The translations under genes and the position numbers were made by a program. Shown one piece after another: positions 1-11,225 of a DNA stretch of 43,930 nucleotides. Source of the stretch: Collybiopsis luxurians FD-317 M1 (taxonomy: Eukaryota; Basidiomycota; Agaricomycetes; Agaricales; Omphalotaceae); contig KN834913.1 of the NCBI GenBank assembly GCA_000827265.1, forward strand, positions 1 to 43,930, in the 5' to 3' direction. Position 1 is the first letter of the stretch, and each line of letters begins with the position of its first letter. The notes under the pieces were generated by a model. The model did no database searches. It was given only the letters and a program-made list of their open reading frames with translations, and had not been told where the DNA came from.

Positions 1-1381
1 CTAGGCTTTGATCTGTATGATGGGGGGCCATTTATCTTGTCTTCAATGACATGAAATGTTTGATGATGACCTTGGAGCCATTGCCATCAATTTCAATCAT
101 ACATGCCCAATGACCAATGCAAAATACCTAACTACTGGTAGTATGTATCTGAGATTGCACTTGTTAAATGGGTTGAAACAAGTTTTAATGAAAAGTACAT
201 TTTGCCGAGACTCGGCAAGTTAGCTGTCAAGCGCGGGAAAAAAAGTTACTTTGTCGCGACAAGTTAACTTAAGTAACTTAAGTAACTTAAAGTTACTTTT
301 GTAAGGCAAAGTAAGCGGACTTTGAAATATCAAAGTTACTTTGTTAACACCCCTCATTTTCAGCAATCATGCCTTTGTTAAGAGTAGAGTAAATGGTACT
401 ATAATCCTAGTAGTATCCAGCCATATATTGTCTCCGAGTCCGATGTGCATCAGTGCACCCAAACCGACTCAGTTTCTCCTTTTTACTGACCTGTGAGAAA
501 TTGGTCAAGGCATGTTCAATAAACTGTGTATAGATGGCTGAATTAGGGATGCATTGTGTGGACAGATGTAGTTGGGGTAGTGTATACGAGGAACCTGAAT
601 GCATAACGTATCACCCTGGAGTATAAATTTTGCAAACGACAAATATCATTGAATCCAGAAATGAAATCCATCTCGGAGCAGTGTCCAGTGCGCGGATATC
701 CTTTTTTGGGAGAGTGAGGTCTCCGACCATCACCGTGCTTCTTTGATGGGATTGAATAGTACCCATCGACTCTGTCCTCCGATCCAGTTACGATGTCATG
801 CTGGAGTTAAACGTAGCAGAAACTATGTGGAAGCTCTTACCTAATGCATCAGCTAATAACTAGTCGGTCTATCCATTCTCCCCAACATCCAAAGTTCACT
901 TATACATACCCTTCGAATACTAGAACCATTATGGGAACATTATAAAATGACACTCGCGTGCTCGTAAATTGCCATCTGTCACCTTCAAGGCCGGTTGCGA
1001 CTTTTTTTTAGATTCCTTTTTGATGCATTGTTTGCGAACATGGTAATAGTTACGCTATCAACTCATTTCGTAGTGCAAATTCCATAATATCACAAGAAAA
1101 GATGCACTTTCCATTTGAAGACTTGAAGTATCTCATGAAATCTCACACTCCTAAATCTTCCATCGACGAAAGTTTGTAATCTTGCTGTACAATGATATAG
1201 TATCATTGGTCTACATGAACCTCAACTAACCATGCCATTAATTAATACCATAAGGAAAGGTTTTTCATAGATAATTAATATTTGATCTTGAAACAATCTA
1301 GTTCTCGAGTCAATGGGAGAAAAGCCAAAATACATAGAAACAGTTATATCTGTGGTTGACAAGTACTTCAACCAAATGGAT
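1..1381. other. Gene-free stretch at left edge
   Basis: I see no convincing gene here. The short open frames have no recognisable motif and do not join through plausible splice sites. The stretch is AT-rich and holds one isolated repeat copy near 190-350, listed separately. The right end abuts the stop codon of the minus-strand DUF6533 gene, so its 3' UTR probably lies here. Confidence 0.6.
190..350. repeat. Solo copy of the hairpin/AAGTTAACTT repeat seen at the MULE ends
   Basis: A perfect short inverted repeat (TGCCGAG-A-CTCGGCA, 204-218) is followed by CAAGTTAACTT-type words, several AAGTAACTT words and the phrase GCGGACTTTGAAA. The same ordered pieces occur at 33,107-33,150 and, in diverged form, at 39,128-39,220, on the two sides of the MULE-type transposase gene. 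No transposase is near this copy. It is probably a solo end, an excision remnant or a non-autonomous relative. Similarity is by eye. Confidence 0.5.
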
Positions 1382-3037
1382 TTACAAAAAATCACCGCAA
1401 ATGCCAAATTCCTCCTCTATATCTTTCTCTTCATCTATAAATCCACCATGCAATGGGGCTCCAATATTGCCCAAAAAGCTGTTGGTAGCAAAGTGCAATC
1501 CAGAGACTTGGTACCTCACACTGCTTCTGCTCATTTCCTCTGGCACAGAGTATGCGCGCAGGTTAAGCATGAGGCGACTGATTAAAACATTCGGTAGGCT
1601 TTCAGATTGCAGATGTTAAAGAAACATGGCTCAAAACTTGTCTGGAAACTTGGACTTACACATTGAAGAATGGAATAATTATATCAAGCAATGAAGAGAA
1701 CTGAAATCCATTGTGTCAACAGGGGCATATTGAATCAACATTATGTATACAAACCGGGTGTTTATTCAGCTCAACCTGAATAAAATTAGATGTATATTAA
1801 GCCCACACTATCCCTAGACTCGGAACTCACTGAATTAGCAACAACATCAATAATTCCCACAATTGACATAATGCTGGGATGACTTGTCAGAATATCTGAT
1901 ATTTAATAAATATATAATTGCTTTGAGACTGACAGGAAGTACAAAGAACCTGTCCCAACATTCAGATGAGAACTTTTAATCCTAGATTTGATTGACCTAC
2001 CATCGCGGAGGATTATTTGTGTAACACTGGATTCTCCCAGACATTTCATCTCCCTGGCATGATGAAATGTCTTTCTTAGTGTCAATAGAAAAACAAAGAG
2101 ATCAAATGCACAGGCAATGAAAGGAATGCTAAATTGCACTGCAAGATGGCTAAATTGAGAAGATGTGAGGGGAAATCTTGCGCAGGAGCTACCTCTAAGT
2201 ATATTGTTCAAATTAAGTAAACAAAGGAAATCCAATACATTTCTTACTTACTTTCCAAACAACGCGGGATTTTCAACTTGACCTTTGCATCTTGAAAAGA
2301 TTTGATTCAGGGAGTCAGTTGTAGAAATCCCCGGGCTCAAGGCTGTAACCTATGGCAATGATCCATTTATACTTGCTTTAGTTAATTTGGTTTTGGAAAA
2401 CTTGCAAGTATATCCATAATAAACTTGCAAAGTATGAACAGGATGGATGTTGCAAGAACAATTCCACTTCTGTCATATATTGCATATACTCTAAGAGCAA
2501 ACAGAGCTAAGAAGCATCTTCAATCTGCTGCTGTGCATCTGAAACACAGAGTCCTTACCATTGGTAGTGACCAGAGCAATAGCTGCCATCAACCCACTCA
2601 TCCATGAAATTCCATCGCACCTAGCACTTAATAGTTAAGGACAATGTCAATGATAATTTATAAAAGCATACTCTTGGTTTGTACTTTGCCCTTGCAAGGT
2701 TAATAGTGAGTGGGTTAACAGATATATTAAAAAAATATATCTGTTCAAAATAAACAAAACAGATGTGCCGGTGAGTTTCTTCAGCCATATTATCTTCATT
2801 TCTGTAGGCAGTGTTTCCACATAGTCTGCTATCCAAAGTGCTATTATATTACAAAACAGCAGGTAAGTACTCGGTGATCGGATACTAAAAAGAAAGTCTT
2901 ACTTGCTGATGCCATGTCCGCATAGCTGGTTGCCAGCCTTAGTTGAAGATCGTGGATTTTAGTCTGCAAAATTGAATGATCAGCAGTGAGACCTGCACAT
3001 ACTGCACTGTCAGTTCTTGCGCAATTGCGCTATCCAT
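1382..3037 (-). CDS. DUF6533-family multi-pass membrane protein (copy A)
   Basis: This is a many-exon gene read right to left; I propose its start at 3037, in a codon run beginning MDSAIAQEL. Recognisable pieces in order are LWIADYVETL (about 2830), IWLKKLTGTSVLF and NRYIFLIYLL (2690-2790), ALFALRVYAIYDRSGIVL (2440-2510), PFIACAFDLFVFLLTLRKTF (2070-2130), IILRDG then GSLYFL, and finally LISRLMLNLRAYS near 1570. Together they are the hallmarks of the fungal DUF6533 family: an acidic yDy..t...E motif, W/R-rich RY segment, lR.yAlY helix, E/D-lTl helix, RDG..YF and a C-terminal LnLR. Each piece has a counterpart in copy B. The family is predicted to be integral membrane; its function is unknown. 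I recognised most exons but did not fix every junction. Both copies end with HFATNSFLGNIGAPL and a short acidic tail. Confidence 0.72.
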
Positions 3038-6000
3038 ACTCCACAGGCTCTGGCTGAAAGCAAATACAATTCTGATATCTGCAGCGCCATTTAAAGTTCA
3101 TGCTTAAATACTGCGAATGTGGCATCAGGTAAGGGGCAGGAAGTTGCCACTTAAACATGGTTCATAAAACAAATAGCCGATTAATGACTTTAGGCTGTTA
3201 GATTTAATTAAAATTCCGTTAATATTTCTATCAATGGTTCATCATACAAGACTCTCAGCCAGTCCAACAACAGGTGCAACAGATGCTGTAAGCCCATACA
3301 ACCAAGGGGTTTCTACAGTCGTTTTGAGTTTTTCAACCGTTGTTTGGTTGAGTCATTTGATTCAAAATTTTTGTTGGGCCCCACTTGACTGCATGGTTCA
3401 CAGCGTTCACCTTGTGGAAATGGGGTATTCTTCGATGCTTTTGAGAAGGTAAATGAGTGGCTTTCAAAGTGAAGGCTTTAGGGGTAGCTCGAGAAGTAAT
3501 AACAATGTGTAACATGGTGCATTGACCATGTAATACCGCGGATCAAGCGGAGTCGATCCATGGCCTTACAACTATGTCCAACCAGTTTCTATAGGGCTTT
3601 GATCGTGGACCATGCCGTGTAATAAAACTTCCTTCCTTCCTTCCAGTGAAGCCCAGGGTGGTTCCGAAGGTTTAGAGGGCCAAGTGAAAGGATCAAAGAG
3701 ACGAATAGCGAAAGCAATCAATGGAATAGATATGGCAGCTATATCAAATGGCAAATACAAACAAGAACTCGAAGGGACATAACTTTGCCAACGGTTGTAG
3801 GACTAGGTCACAACTTAGTCGACGGACCAGGAGCAAGAATAAGCCGTTAGCGGGCATCATGAAATAAACTAGTACATCTGATATCGTTTCAACTCAACAG
3901 TCTCAGTTTTGAAGCTTGATCAATTCATGTCAAATTGTTATGCTTGGTATGTTAGCATCGAATTTATTTGCAATCATACACAGCTGACTGTGTATAATAA
4001 GTCAAGGGATGTGCGCAAACGGTGTAAAATGTCATATGCATGTCATATAAGTAGTAGCTGTAAGCTGACAGTCTTAATTCTTCATGAGCCTGTCATACTA
4101 CAACTGCATGTGCCAAAATAGTCAGAACGCTCACAAAGCTTCTATTCAATCTTAATATTGTGGAGGGTTCGTTCAATCAGACATACAGCCTTCAACATGA
4201 CGTCTTCAATACTGGCTGTTTAAATCCTGGTCCAGTGGTAACAATACTTGTCAAGAAGGATCGCAGAGTGCTGTACTTTTGCCTGATCGTGAAAAATCGA
4301 CTCGTAGTCTGGCAAGCCGACATTACTATGTCTGAAAACAGTGATAACCGGGCCCAACCACCGCGGGAGTCATAGCTATTGTTCGATTACAAGATGTGTT
4401 GTCTCCATTTTCTGAATGATTTATCACTCTGTTTGTTTCCGCAGAGTAGTAATTGAAACAACGCACAAGTATGCACGGGGGTCGGACTTCCAGTCTTCCA
4501 TCGTAGACGATCCATAGGCCAATATAACCATTTCGTCGGTCATTCAATTTATACAATTTTAGCTAGTTTTCATTACTTGCATTGATGATCCAGGATCTGT
4601 GAGGTATGTAATTTGTTCCAATTACTGAAAAGGGCACGAGTCCCGCAACGCGTTAGCATCGGCCCACTTTGCATCAAGTAATGCAGACAATTATATGTTT
4701 CACATTCATCATTTCAAGCCTAACAGCTCAGAGGCACCACTGCACACCTAACCCACAATAAGTTGCAGGCTGCAATCCACGTTAGAAAACATTGGTTTAT
4801 TGTTCAGCCGCTCCGCAGAGCATTTCATTTATGCTTCCGTTTTACATATAAATAGTCTGTAGTTTTCACAAATAATTATCCGTCCTTGTCTTGTACCCTC
4901 ATGTACGGATCCCTCCCCTGTTGAGGTCGTATCGACAATGCTTCATCTCTTAACAATCCATCACGGAGATGGACATCTGGCCGCAACTCAAGCCGGTTGC
5001 TATGTGCATTGAAATACCTTAGTCGCTTGCGAAAAAGCGGACAGATTGGGCAGTGGAAACTAAATCAAAACTTGATTGTATCTGGTGTAAAGAGAGAGCC
5101 AACAAGAAAAATAGACATCTAACAAATTTTGATTTACATTGCCTGAGTGACATGTAGCAGAAGCTAAGGAAGGAGGAGACTCAGTCGGGACAGGACTGTC
5201 GCTATATTTGCAATATCTAAATCTGTATCTATCAAATATCAAACTAACTAACAAAGGGAACTAGTAGGAAACCGCGATGGAAGCAAATAGCGTACGCGGC
5301 GTCCGAGCAACACCGTGCCGGGATATTTTAACAGAAGTGAAGCTGTCCAGCTAACACCCAGCCGGCTTATTTGTATCTCTTTACGTTCAACGACGAATTG
5401 TCTGTATCATAGTCTCCTGTAAGCAGAGAAGACAATGATCAGTAGACCGATGTATATATGTCTCTGTAATACTATTGATGCATAACTCTATTCTGTTGTA
5501 TTTCTCGGTTTGTCATTAGTAATACAATCCGGCACATGTAGTTCTGAATTGGATTACTCACCTACTGCGGACAGTATTACTCAGATATTAATAGTAGAAG
5601 TATGTAGAACTTTCTAGATACTATGTTATGTAGTATATAAGGCCTACCTTGAGGCCAGTACCATAGAACAGAACAATTAATTATATCCAATATTCGAGTC
5701 TCACAACTCTTATCAAACCACTGCGCCATATTTCTACAATATATTCTACTATCCTGCACTTACCCTACACATACCCTAATACCAGAATACCCGTATATGA
5801 TCTTGGGAACAATGAAACATCAACGAATGATTTATTTAGCAACCGTGATCATGATTATTGTCTTTGCTGTCTTTGTTGTCAACGTACAGTTCTTCATCAC
5901 TAGACTATCCTAATGTTTTACAACTCAATGTGCCCAGTGCCCCGGAACTTACAATTCTATCCGCTGAAGTCAGAAAATTATGCTTTATGTCTCATAGTCA

Positions 6001-6155
6001 TCATCTGCATCATGGGTTCATAGCTTAGGAAATTGAAATAAAATTCAAGTTAAACGGAAGACTAAGATGGGCGTGGGATGAAGGTTGCTAACAAAGCAGA
6101 GAAAAGAATTAAAATCGCCGGAATCGAGATGAGATCGAGCTTGAAAATTGCAAAA
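3038..6155. other. Gene-free spacer between divergent DUF6533 genes
   Basis: About 3.1 kb of AT-rich sequence. The open frames are short, lack family motifs and do not connect into a spliced gene. It must contain the promoters of the two divergent DUF6533 genes at its ends. I found no tRNA, rRNA or transposase signature. Confidence 0.5.
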
Positions 6156-6313
6156 GTTACTGATGCTTCTAGAATGTTTCTTTCTGCACCTTGGGTCAAG
6201 ACCTGATTAATCACATCAGCAGTTGAAGGCAACCGTTACTGATGCTTCTAGAATGTTTCTTTCCGCACTTTGGGTCAAAACCTGATTAATCACATCAGCA
6301 GTTGAAGGCAACC
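6156..6313. repeat. 79-bp tandem duplication upstream of DUF6533 copy B
   Basis: Two adjacent copies of a 79-bp unit, each starting GTTACTGATGCTTCTAGAAT and ending GAAGGCAACC. They occupy 6156-6234 and 6235-6313. They differ at only a few bases (for example TTTCTGCACCTTGG against TTTCCGCACTTTGG), mostly C/T changes. The array ends about 100 bp before the proposed start of the downstream gene, so it probably lies in its promoter. Confidence 0.9.
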
Positions 6314-6413
6314 GTCTCAGTTGACACTTTCGCTGACCTAACATGCAGTTAAAAGCTGATATTTAGATTTCTAGCAAAGTTCTGTCATTCTCAAGCTTCT
6401 CTTCTGAATATCA

Positions 6414-8097
6414 ATGGATAAACAGATCGTACAAGAGATAGACTCATGGCATGTTCTGTTTTAACCATTGTCCCAATGATTTCAAGTTTACCAATCATCA
6501 TTTTTCTGCTTCAAGGATAGCAACGAATTATACATTCACTGCTTCAGCAGGTGGAGGTCCTGTCTCATTTTAGCATTTCAGTGCCGATTATTGACATTAA
6601 ATTTGTGAAATACATTTGTCTAGCACTCTGGATGGTAGACTACATAGAAACCCTCTTCAAGGAAACACATGCAATATGGCTCAAAAGACATACTGCAGTA
6701 TCTACTCTGTTTCTTTTCAGCAGATATTGCTTCTTGCTATATCTTTTGGTTTCTTTGGTCTTAAATTTACCAGGAGGAAGTACAGACCAAGAGTAAGGTT
6801 TCACGGAATCCATCAGGTGATTCAGTCATTAATATAGCCACTTAGGTGCTACGTACTGACATGGATACAATTGCTGTCACAATCTGCTGCTCTTGCCAGC
6901 ACCAATAGTAAGAATCCCCTTATAACTGTGCAACTATAAATTAAGGATTTCATTAGCTCTTTTTGCTTTTAGACTATACGCAGTATATGAAAAATCCAGG
7001 ATAATTCTTATAATATCTATTTTGTTCATAGTGTTCAGATTAGTCATAGAGGTAATAGTAAGTGTCCAATAAACTTGCCCCAGAAGCCAAAAGTATGCAA
7101 CCCCACTCACTACCATTGTTAATAGAGTAGTGTGTTATTGCAAGGTCTTTCCACAACTGGGACACCATTGCAAAGTTTATCAAGATGCTATAATCTATCC
7201 ACAAATTATGATCTGTTCGGAAAGTGAGTGCCAACAGTGGTGTTTGTATCTTGGATGCTTCATGATATCCATTTGTCTAGATGTATGTTGTGTCCAAATG
7301 AGTGCGCCGTTTTTAGTGATTTTGAGACTTTCCAGTGCAGCTCAGTATTGTCTTCATTGCTCTGGCATTTGAAGCTTTCATTTTCGGTTTAACACTGAGA
7401 AAGACCTTCTACAATGCCATTAAAATGAAAAGGCTCAGTGAGGCTAGTGTCAGCCAAGTGATTCTCCTTGATGGTAGGTTATATTCCGGAGATTGTTAAT
7501 TGACATTAACATGAGCACTCTATATCCTACCAAAATTTTAGGCCTTATCTACTTCTTGTGAGTTCAAAATTAACTAAGCCATTTCTGTATTGAAGTATAT
7601 TGATACACTGATCTTGCAGAATCATGTTGGTTATAGGAATTCTTACTGCTATTGCAGCTTTAGTGAGTAGTAGCAGGAGTCTTGGTCCAAACGTCCAACC
7701 TGATTTTATTTCAGATCAATATGTCTACCAAGAGTAATGTATGTATGCAGTGTTGTACCTCATTACCTGCTGCTTACTCGTGTTCCAAAAAAAAATGCAG
7801 GCAAGCACTTTCTTTGATCTAATTGCACCATTCTTCATTGTGTAAGTTGATATTCATAAATGAGAACTTCTCAATCTTAAATTTATTATTTTTAGCACAC
7901 CAAACATTCTGATTAACCGACTTGTCCTAAATTTACGCGCCTTTTCAAGTTCTAGAGAGACACTGGCAAGCAGTGCAGACCAAAGTGTTAGAGAACAACA
8001 GTTCTCAAGCTTGCATTTTGCCACCAACAGCTTCTTGGGGAATATTGGAGCCCCCTTAGATGGTGCAGTCATGATGGAGTTGGATGGTCAAGAGTAA
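6414..8097 (+). CDS. DUF6533-family multi-pass membrane protein (copy B)
   Basis: Proposed start 6414 (MDKQIVQEIDSW), stop TAA 8095-8097, many short introns. Recognisable pieces in order are LWMVDYIETLFKE (6630-6665), IWLKRHTAVSTLFLFSRY (6680-6730), ALFAFRLYAVYEKSRIIL (6955-7010), IALAFEAFIFGLTLRKTF (7355-7410), VILLDG (7460) and, after an intron, GLIYFL (7540-7560). The pieces IMLVIGILTAIAAL, FFDLIAPFFIV and LINRLVLNLRAFSSS follow, then FATNSFLGNIGAPLDG near the end. These match the DUF6533 order of conserved elements and align piece by piece with copy A on the other strand. Introns such as the one starting GTGAGT at about 7555 fall at equivalent places in both copies. Role unknown; probably a membrane protein of about 300-330 residues. 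The first two exon junctions are not fixed. Confidence 0.75.
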
Positions 8098-9427
8098 AGT
8101 CTAAGGCCCACTGCCATCGGTATATTTGGCTGCATCGGAATTGAAGTTTCGTGGCTGTAGAAGATAAATACCCTGAATTCAAAGGCTTTTTCAAACCTGA
8201 ATTTGCGCGCTTTGTCTCGCCTATTCAGACATAAGTCAGGTAATAGCCGAAGCCCAACCAATGGCTCCAAGCCCAATATTGCAGATTGGTGCTGGCTCGC
8301 AAACAATTATTTTGGGCTCTATTGACAGTTATTTTCAAGCTGTCTAGAACACACCAAGAACCATTTACATGGTGGAGGAGATCCTGTTTGTAAATGTGCA
8401 TGCTGAAAGTTTAGCGTAGTTGAGTCTTGAAAATATTTCGTGACTATTCCGACTTCTCAGTTGCCAACAATGAACATATTTATTGTGGAATCTATATTTC
8501 TCAACTTCCGCTTCTGTCACCCTTAATCTTGTCAAAATTTTTTATTTAGATTGCATCATAGACATCATGCCAAAAACCATCTCTCATATGAAACATCCAA
8601 CAGTTTTGAACTCTTTCAAGGCAACAAATTCTGTATGTTTGTATTCGGCGACGGCAATAGCTAGAGACAAAAGTTTGCTCGCCCATATGTCACAATAGCA
8701 TCAGCTACGGTGCGCGGTGCGCTTGTCCAACTGTTGGGCATACCAAACTATTCACAGTTTGTGCTCCGGTTGTTCAGTCTTTACCCACCCTCAAGTAACA
8801 GCCACATTAAGTCCACTAAGGGAGGAAACAGTTCTGTCTTACTTGTAAGCCTAGCCTAGTTTATGTCCTTTGCCTTTCTCGCTTTCCTTATCCAGAAACT
8901 TCTTTAAGTATCAATTGCATAATTGGTGTAGTTATTACTTGACAGTTACTTGATCTCTGGTAGTACCTGGTCACACTTCTTCAGTGTATGCACATACTGT
9001 CCTCTAGGGCAGAAACCCTTCCCTAACCTGCGAGCAAGTCAAGGAATTCCTTCTTTGGCACCTCACTAGTACTACCCCTTCTACTATTTGACATTGGGTT
9101 TTGCTCCTCATTGCTGACACTGCACTCAGGAAGCATACCCAGCTTATCACTCACTTCCTCATGGTTCTTTCACCTTTCCAGTGTCTCCAAGGGAGTTGAA
9201 GGTTGAAATTTCTTTCAATGAAAGTCATCTACCCAAAACCATACACTTAGTAATTTAGCTAAATGTCTGTGGTCCGGTGTCCACAAATAAATGCAATGTG
9301 GAATTTACTCAAGGATGACGAGCTCTGCCAGTTCAAGTTGTGTTCCGACCAAAAAAAAAAAAGAACATTTTTTGCAAGTCATTTTGGAAATTTTCTTTAT
9401 GACAAAATTGCACAATCTCATAAACTG
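8098..9427. other. Gene-free stretch between DUF6533 copy B and PhyH gene
   Basis: Convergent intergenic region of about 1.3 kb between the end of DUF6533 copy B (plus) and the end of the PhyH gene (minus). I see no recognisable gene. A sentence-like fragment around 8190-8280 weakly recalls the DUF6533 C-terminal LNLR motif, but I cannot support it as a third copy. Confidence 0.5.
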
Positions 9428-10972
9428 CTAGAGGCCGAGGTCCTTATATCTGTTCTCCATAACCGTGAGCATTGGGCTGCCATACCTGTTCAAGGAAAAA
9501 TTATGATTAACTTGCCCTTTCTGAATCGTACGATGAAATGAAACAGGGCACGCACGCGTATAGCTTTGCCCCATCTTCATATCTTTCATCTGAAACACGC
9601 TCCGAGGTTGGAGGCCATAGTTTGCGTCTAAGACAAATTTATTGAACTGAGAATTATCATCAGGAAAACAAAGCTGAAATGATCTACCGATCGTTATAAT
9701 ACACTTCGTGCCTATCACCACCGTCAGAAATGGCATTATAGGTCGCATACTGCAAGATGACATTTGCTTAGTGAATGCAAAATGAAAAAACCTGAACTTA
9801 CGATAGCCGCACGGCCCTTATCAGTCCTATTAGGACCTGAGCGGTGGGCGAGGTATGAGCCGAATATGAGAAATTGTCCGCTCTCGAGTGGAATAGGCGT
9901 CTGGGAAGGATTCGAGTAGGGTACGCTTTAATTCCTCAGCTAATAAAGCCACTATGAACCTACCCATTGCTGTTTCTCGCACCACTCAGGTGTAATGCAT
10001 CGATTTTCGCCCAATGGAACAGTGGTCTTGTGTGAGCCAGCAACGACCTAGAAATCATAGAAAAAAATGCAGAGACATTTTCAGATTCCGCTACGCAATC
10101 AAGCAAGTCAGTTCATACCTCCAGACAACCGTTTTGAAGATTGGAAGGTTCTGCGGCCATCAATACTTGAGAGATGGGACATGAAACGATTAACAACCAA
10201 AGTGATTGTACAAGTACGTACTACTGAGATGTTTTACGTTTGCGATGTGTGTATCTGAAGTGTTACAAATATGAGAAAAAAGATTGGGCCAGTTCAAAAA
10301 AGTCTTATACTCACAAGCCTTAGAGTCAAGCTAAAAAAATGTCGCCATCAGGCCCAAAATTGCAAGATAATACAAATTGCCCTGTTCAGCAGGCTTACAT
10401 GTGGTGACCAGCCACCCGCCCATGGTTGCTAAAGCTCAATCAATGAGTAATCGTAGAATTATTGGGTACTCACAGACTTCTAGTCTGATAATTGTACGAA
10501 ACTGGAGCTACTGACCTTGTAATTAATCTTCTCCTTGAACAAAACCATCGGCTCTCCAGTGAGAGCTTCAAGAATACCAAGCATTTCCTCCCCGCGAAAG
10601 ACTGAGTTGAATCCTTCATGATAATTCGCGAAGTTTTCTGTTCGGCAAAGGATTTGTTTGCCCGTAGAGGTGACCTCATCGTAGTGCATCCAGGCGTCGG
10701 GGCGAGGTGGGAGATTCTGAAGGAATTGAAAAGTATCAGGATTATAAATATCTGAGAGTTGGTCGAGTGATCGATTTTAAGTGGAATAATGTACCTTAAC
10801 TTCATTCACCCATTCTTCAATGTTCTGAGATACCATCTCGGAGATAGCAGGTAGAATCAGATACTGAAGGAGGTGTATACCATTTCAACAATTGTGAAGG
10901 AGCCATAAATCTTGTAGCATCACTCACCCCATCCCGCTCAAAGGCAGCCTTCTGCTCTGGGGTTATCTTCAT
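9428..10972 (-). CDS. PhyH-type Fe(II)/2-oxoglutarate dioxygenase
   Basis: Twelve exons on the minus strand: 10972-10928, 10863-10795, 10716-10516, 10428-10399, 10330-10315, 10254-10225, 10165-10119, 10047-9964, 9900-9802, 9749-9688, 9627-9556, 9485-9428. They sum to 813 nt, an unbroken 270-aa protein with all splice phases agreeing. The family oxidises small substrates using 2-oxoglutarate, O2 and iron. Visible hallmarks are the opening QKAAFERDGYLIL, LFKEKINYK (about residues 96-104), the iron-binding HxD as HLD (115-117, split by an intron), NGCLEVVAGSH (142-152), the distal iron His in SYLAHRSGPN (H193) and a likely 2-oxoglutarate Arg in KGRAA (R204). Length is near the family norm of roughly 280-300. 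It is downstream of, and on the same strand as, the GMC oxidase, with a 253-bp gap. Substrate cannot be told from sequence. Intron 11 uses a GTGCGT donor. Confidence 0.88.
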
Positions 10973-11046
10973 TGCGCGTTGAGGGAATGATGAGGAAGAG
11001 GTTGGACGTGAGACGAAATCTCAGCTGGAACTGTCCTTTAAATACA

Positions 11047-11054
11047 TCTCGTCG
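11047..11054 (-). promoter_or_regulatory. TATA-like box of the PhyH gene
   Basis: On the minus strand this reads TATTTAAA, about 75 bp upstream of the PhyH start codon at 10972. It is the only TATA-like word in the 253-bp gap after the oxidase gene. Position is plausible for a fungal core promoter; the call is by motif only. Confidence 0.4.
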
Positions 11055-11225
11055 TGTCTGGTGACCTTAAGGGTATAAAGTTTGCCTAGTAAGAATTACC
11101 ACGAATCTAAAAGAGAACTGAAATATTGACCGAATGAGGTTTAGACATCTGAGCGTTCATCAGAGAAGCATGTTAAAATACATGGAGTGCTTTCATGCAT
11201 ACATGCACCCAGTGCTTGTACATAT

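Noticed and set aside
8160..8300. Third DUF6533 fragment (LNLRALSR-like)
   Set aside because: Only a few residues match the C-terminal LNLR motif and no other conserved element is nearby; too weak to annotate.
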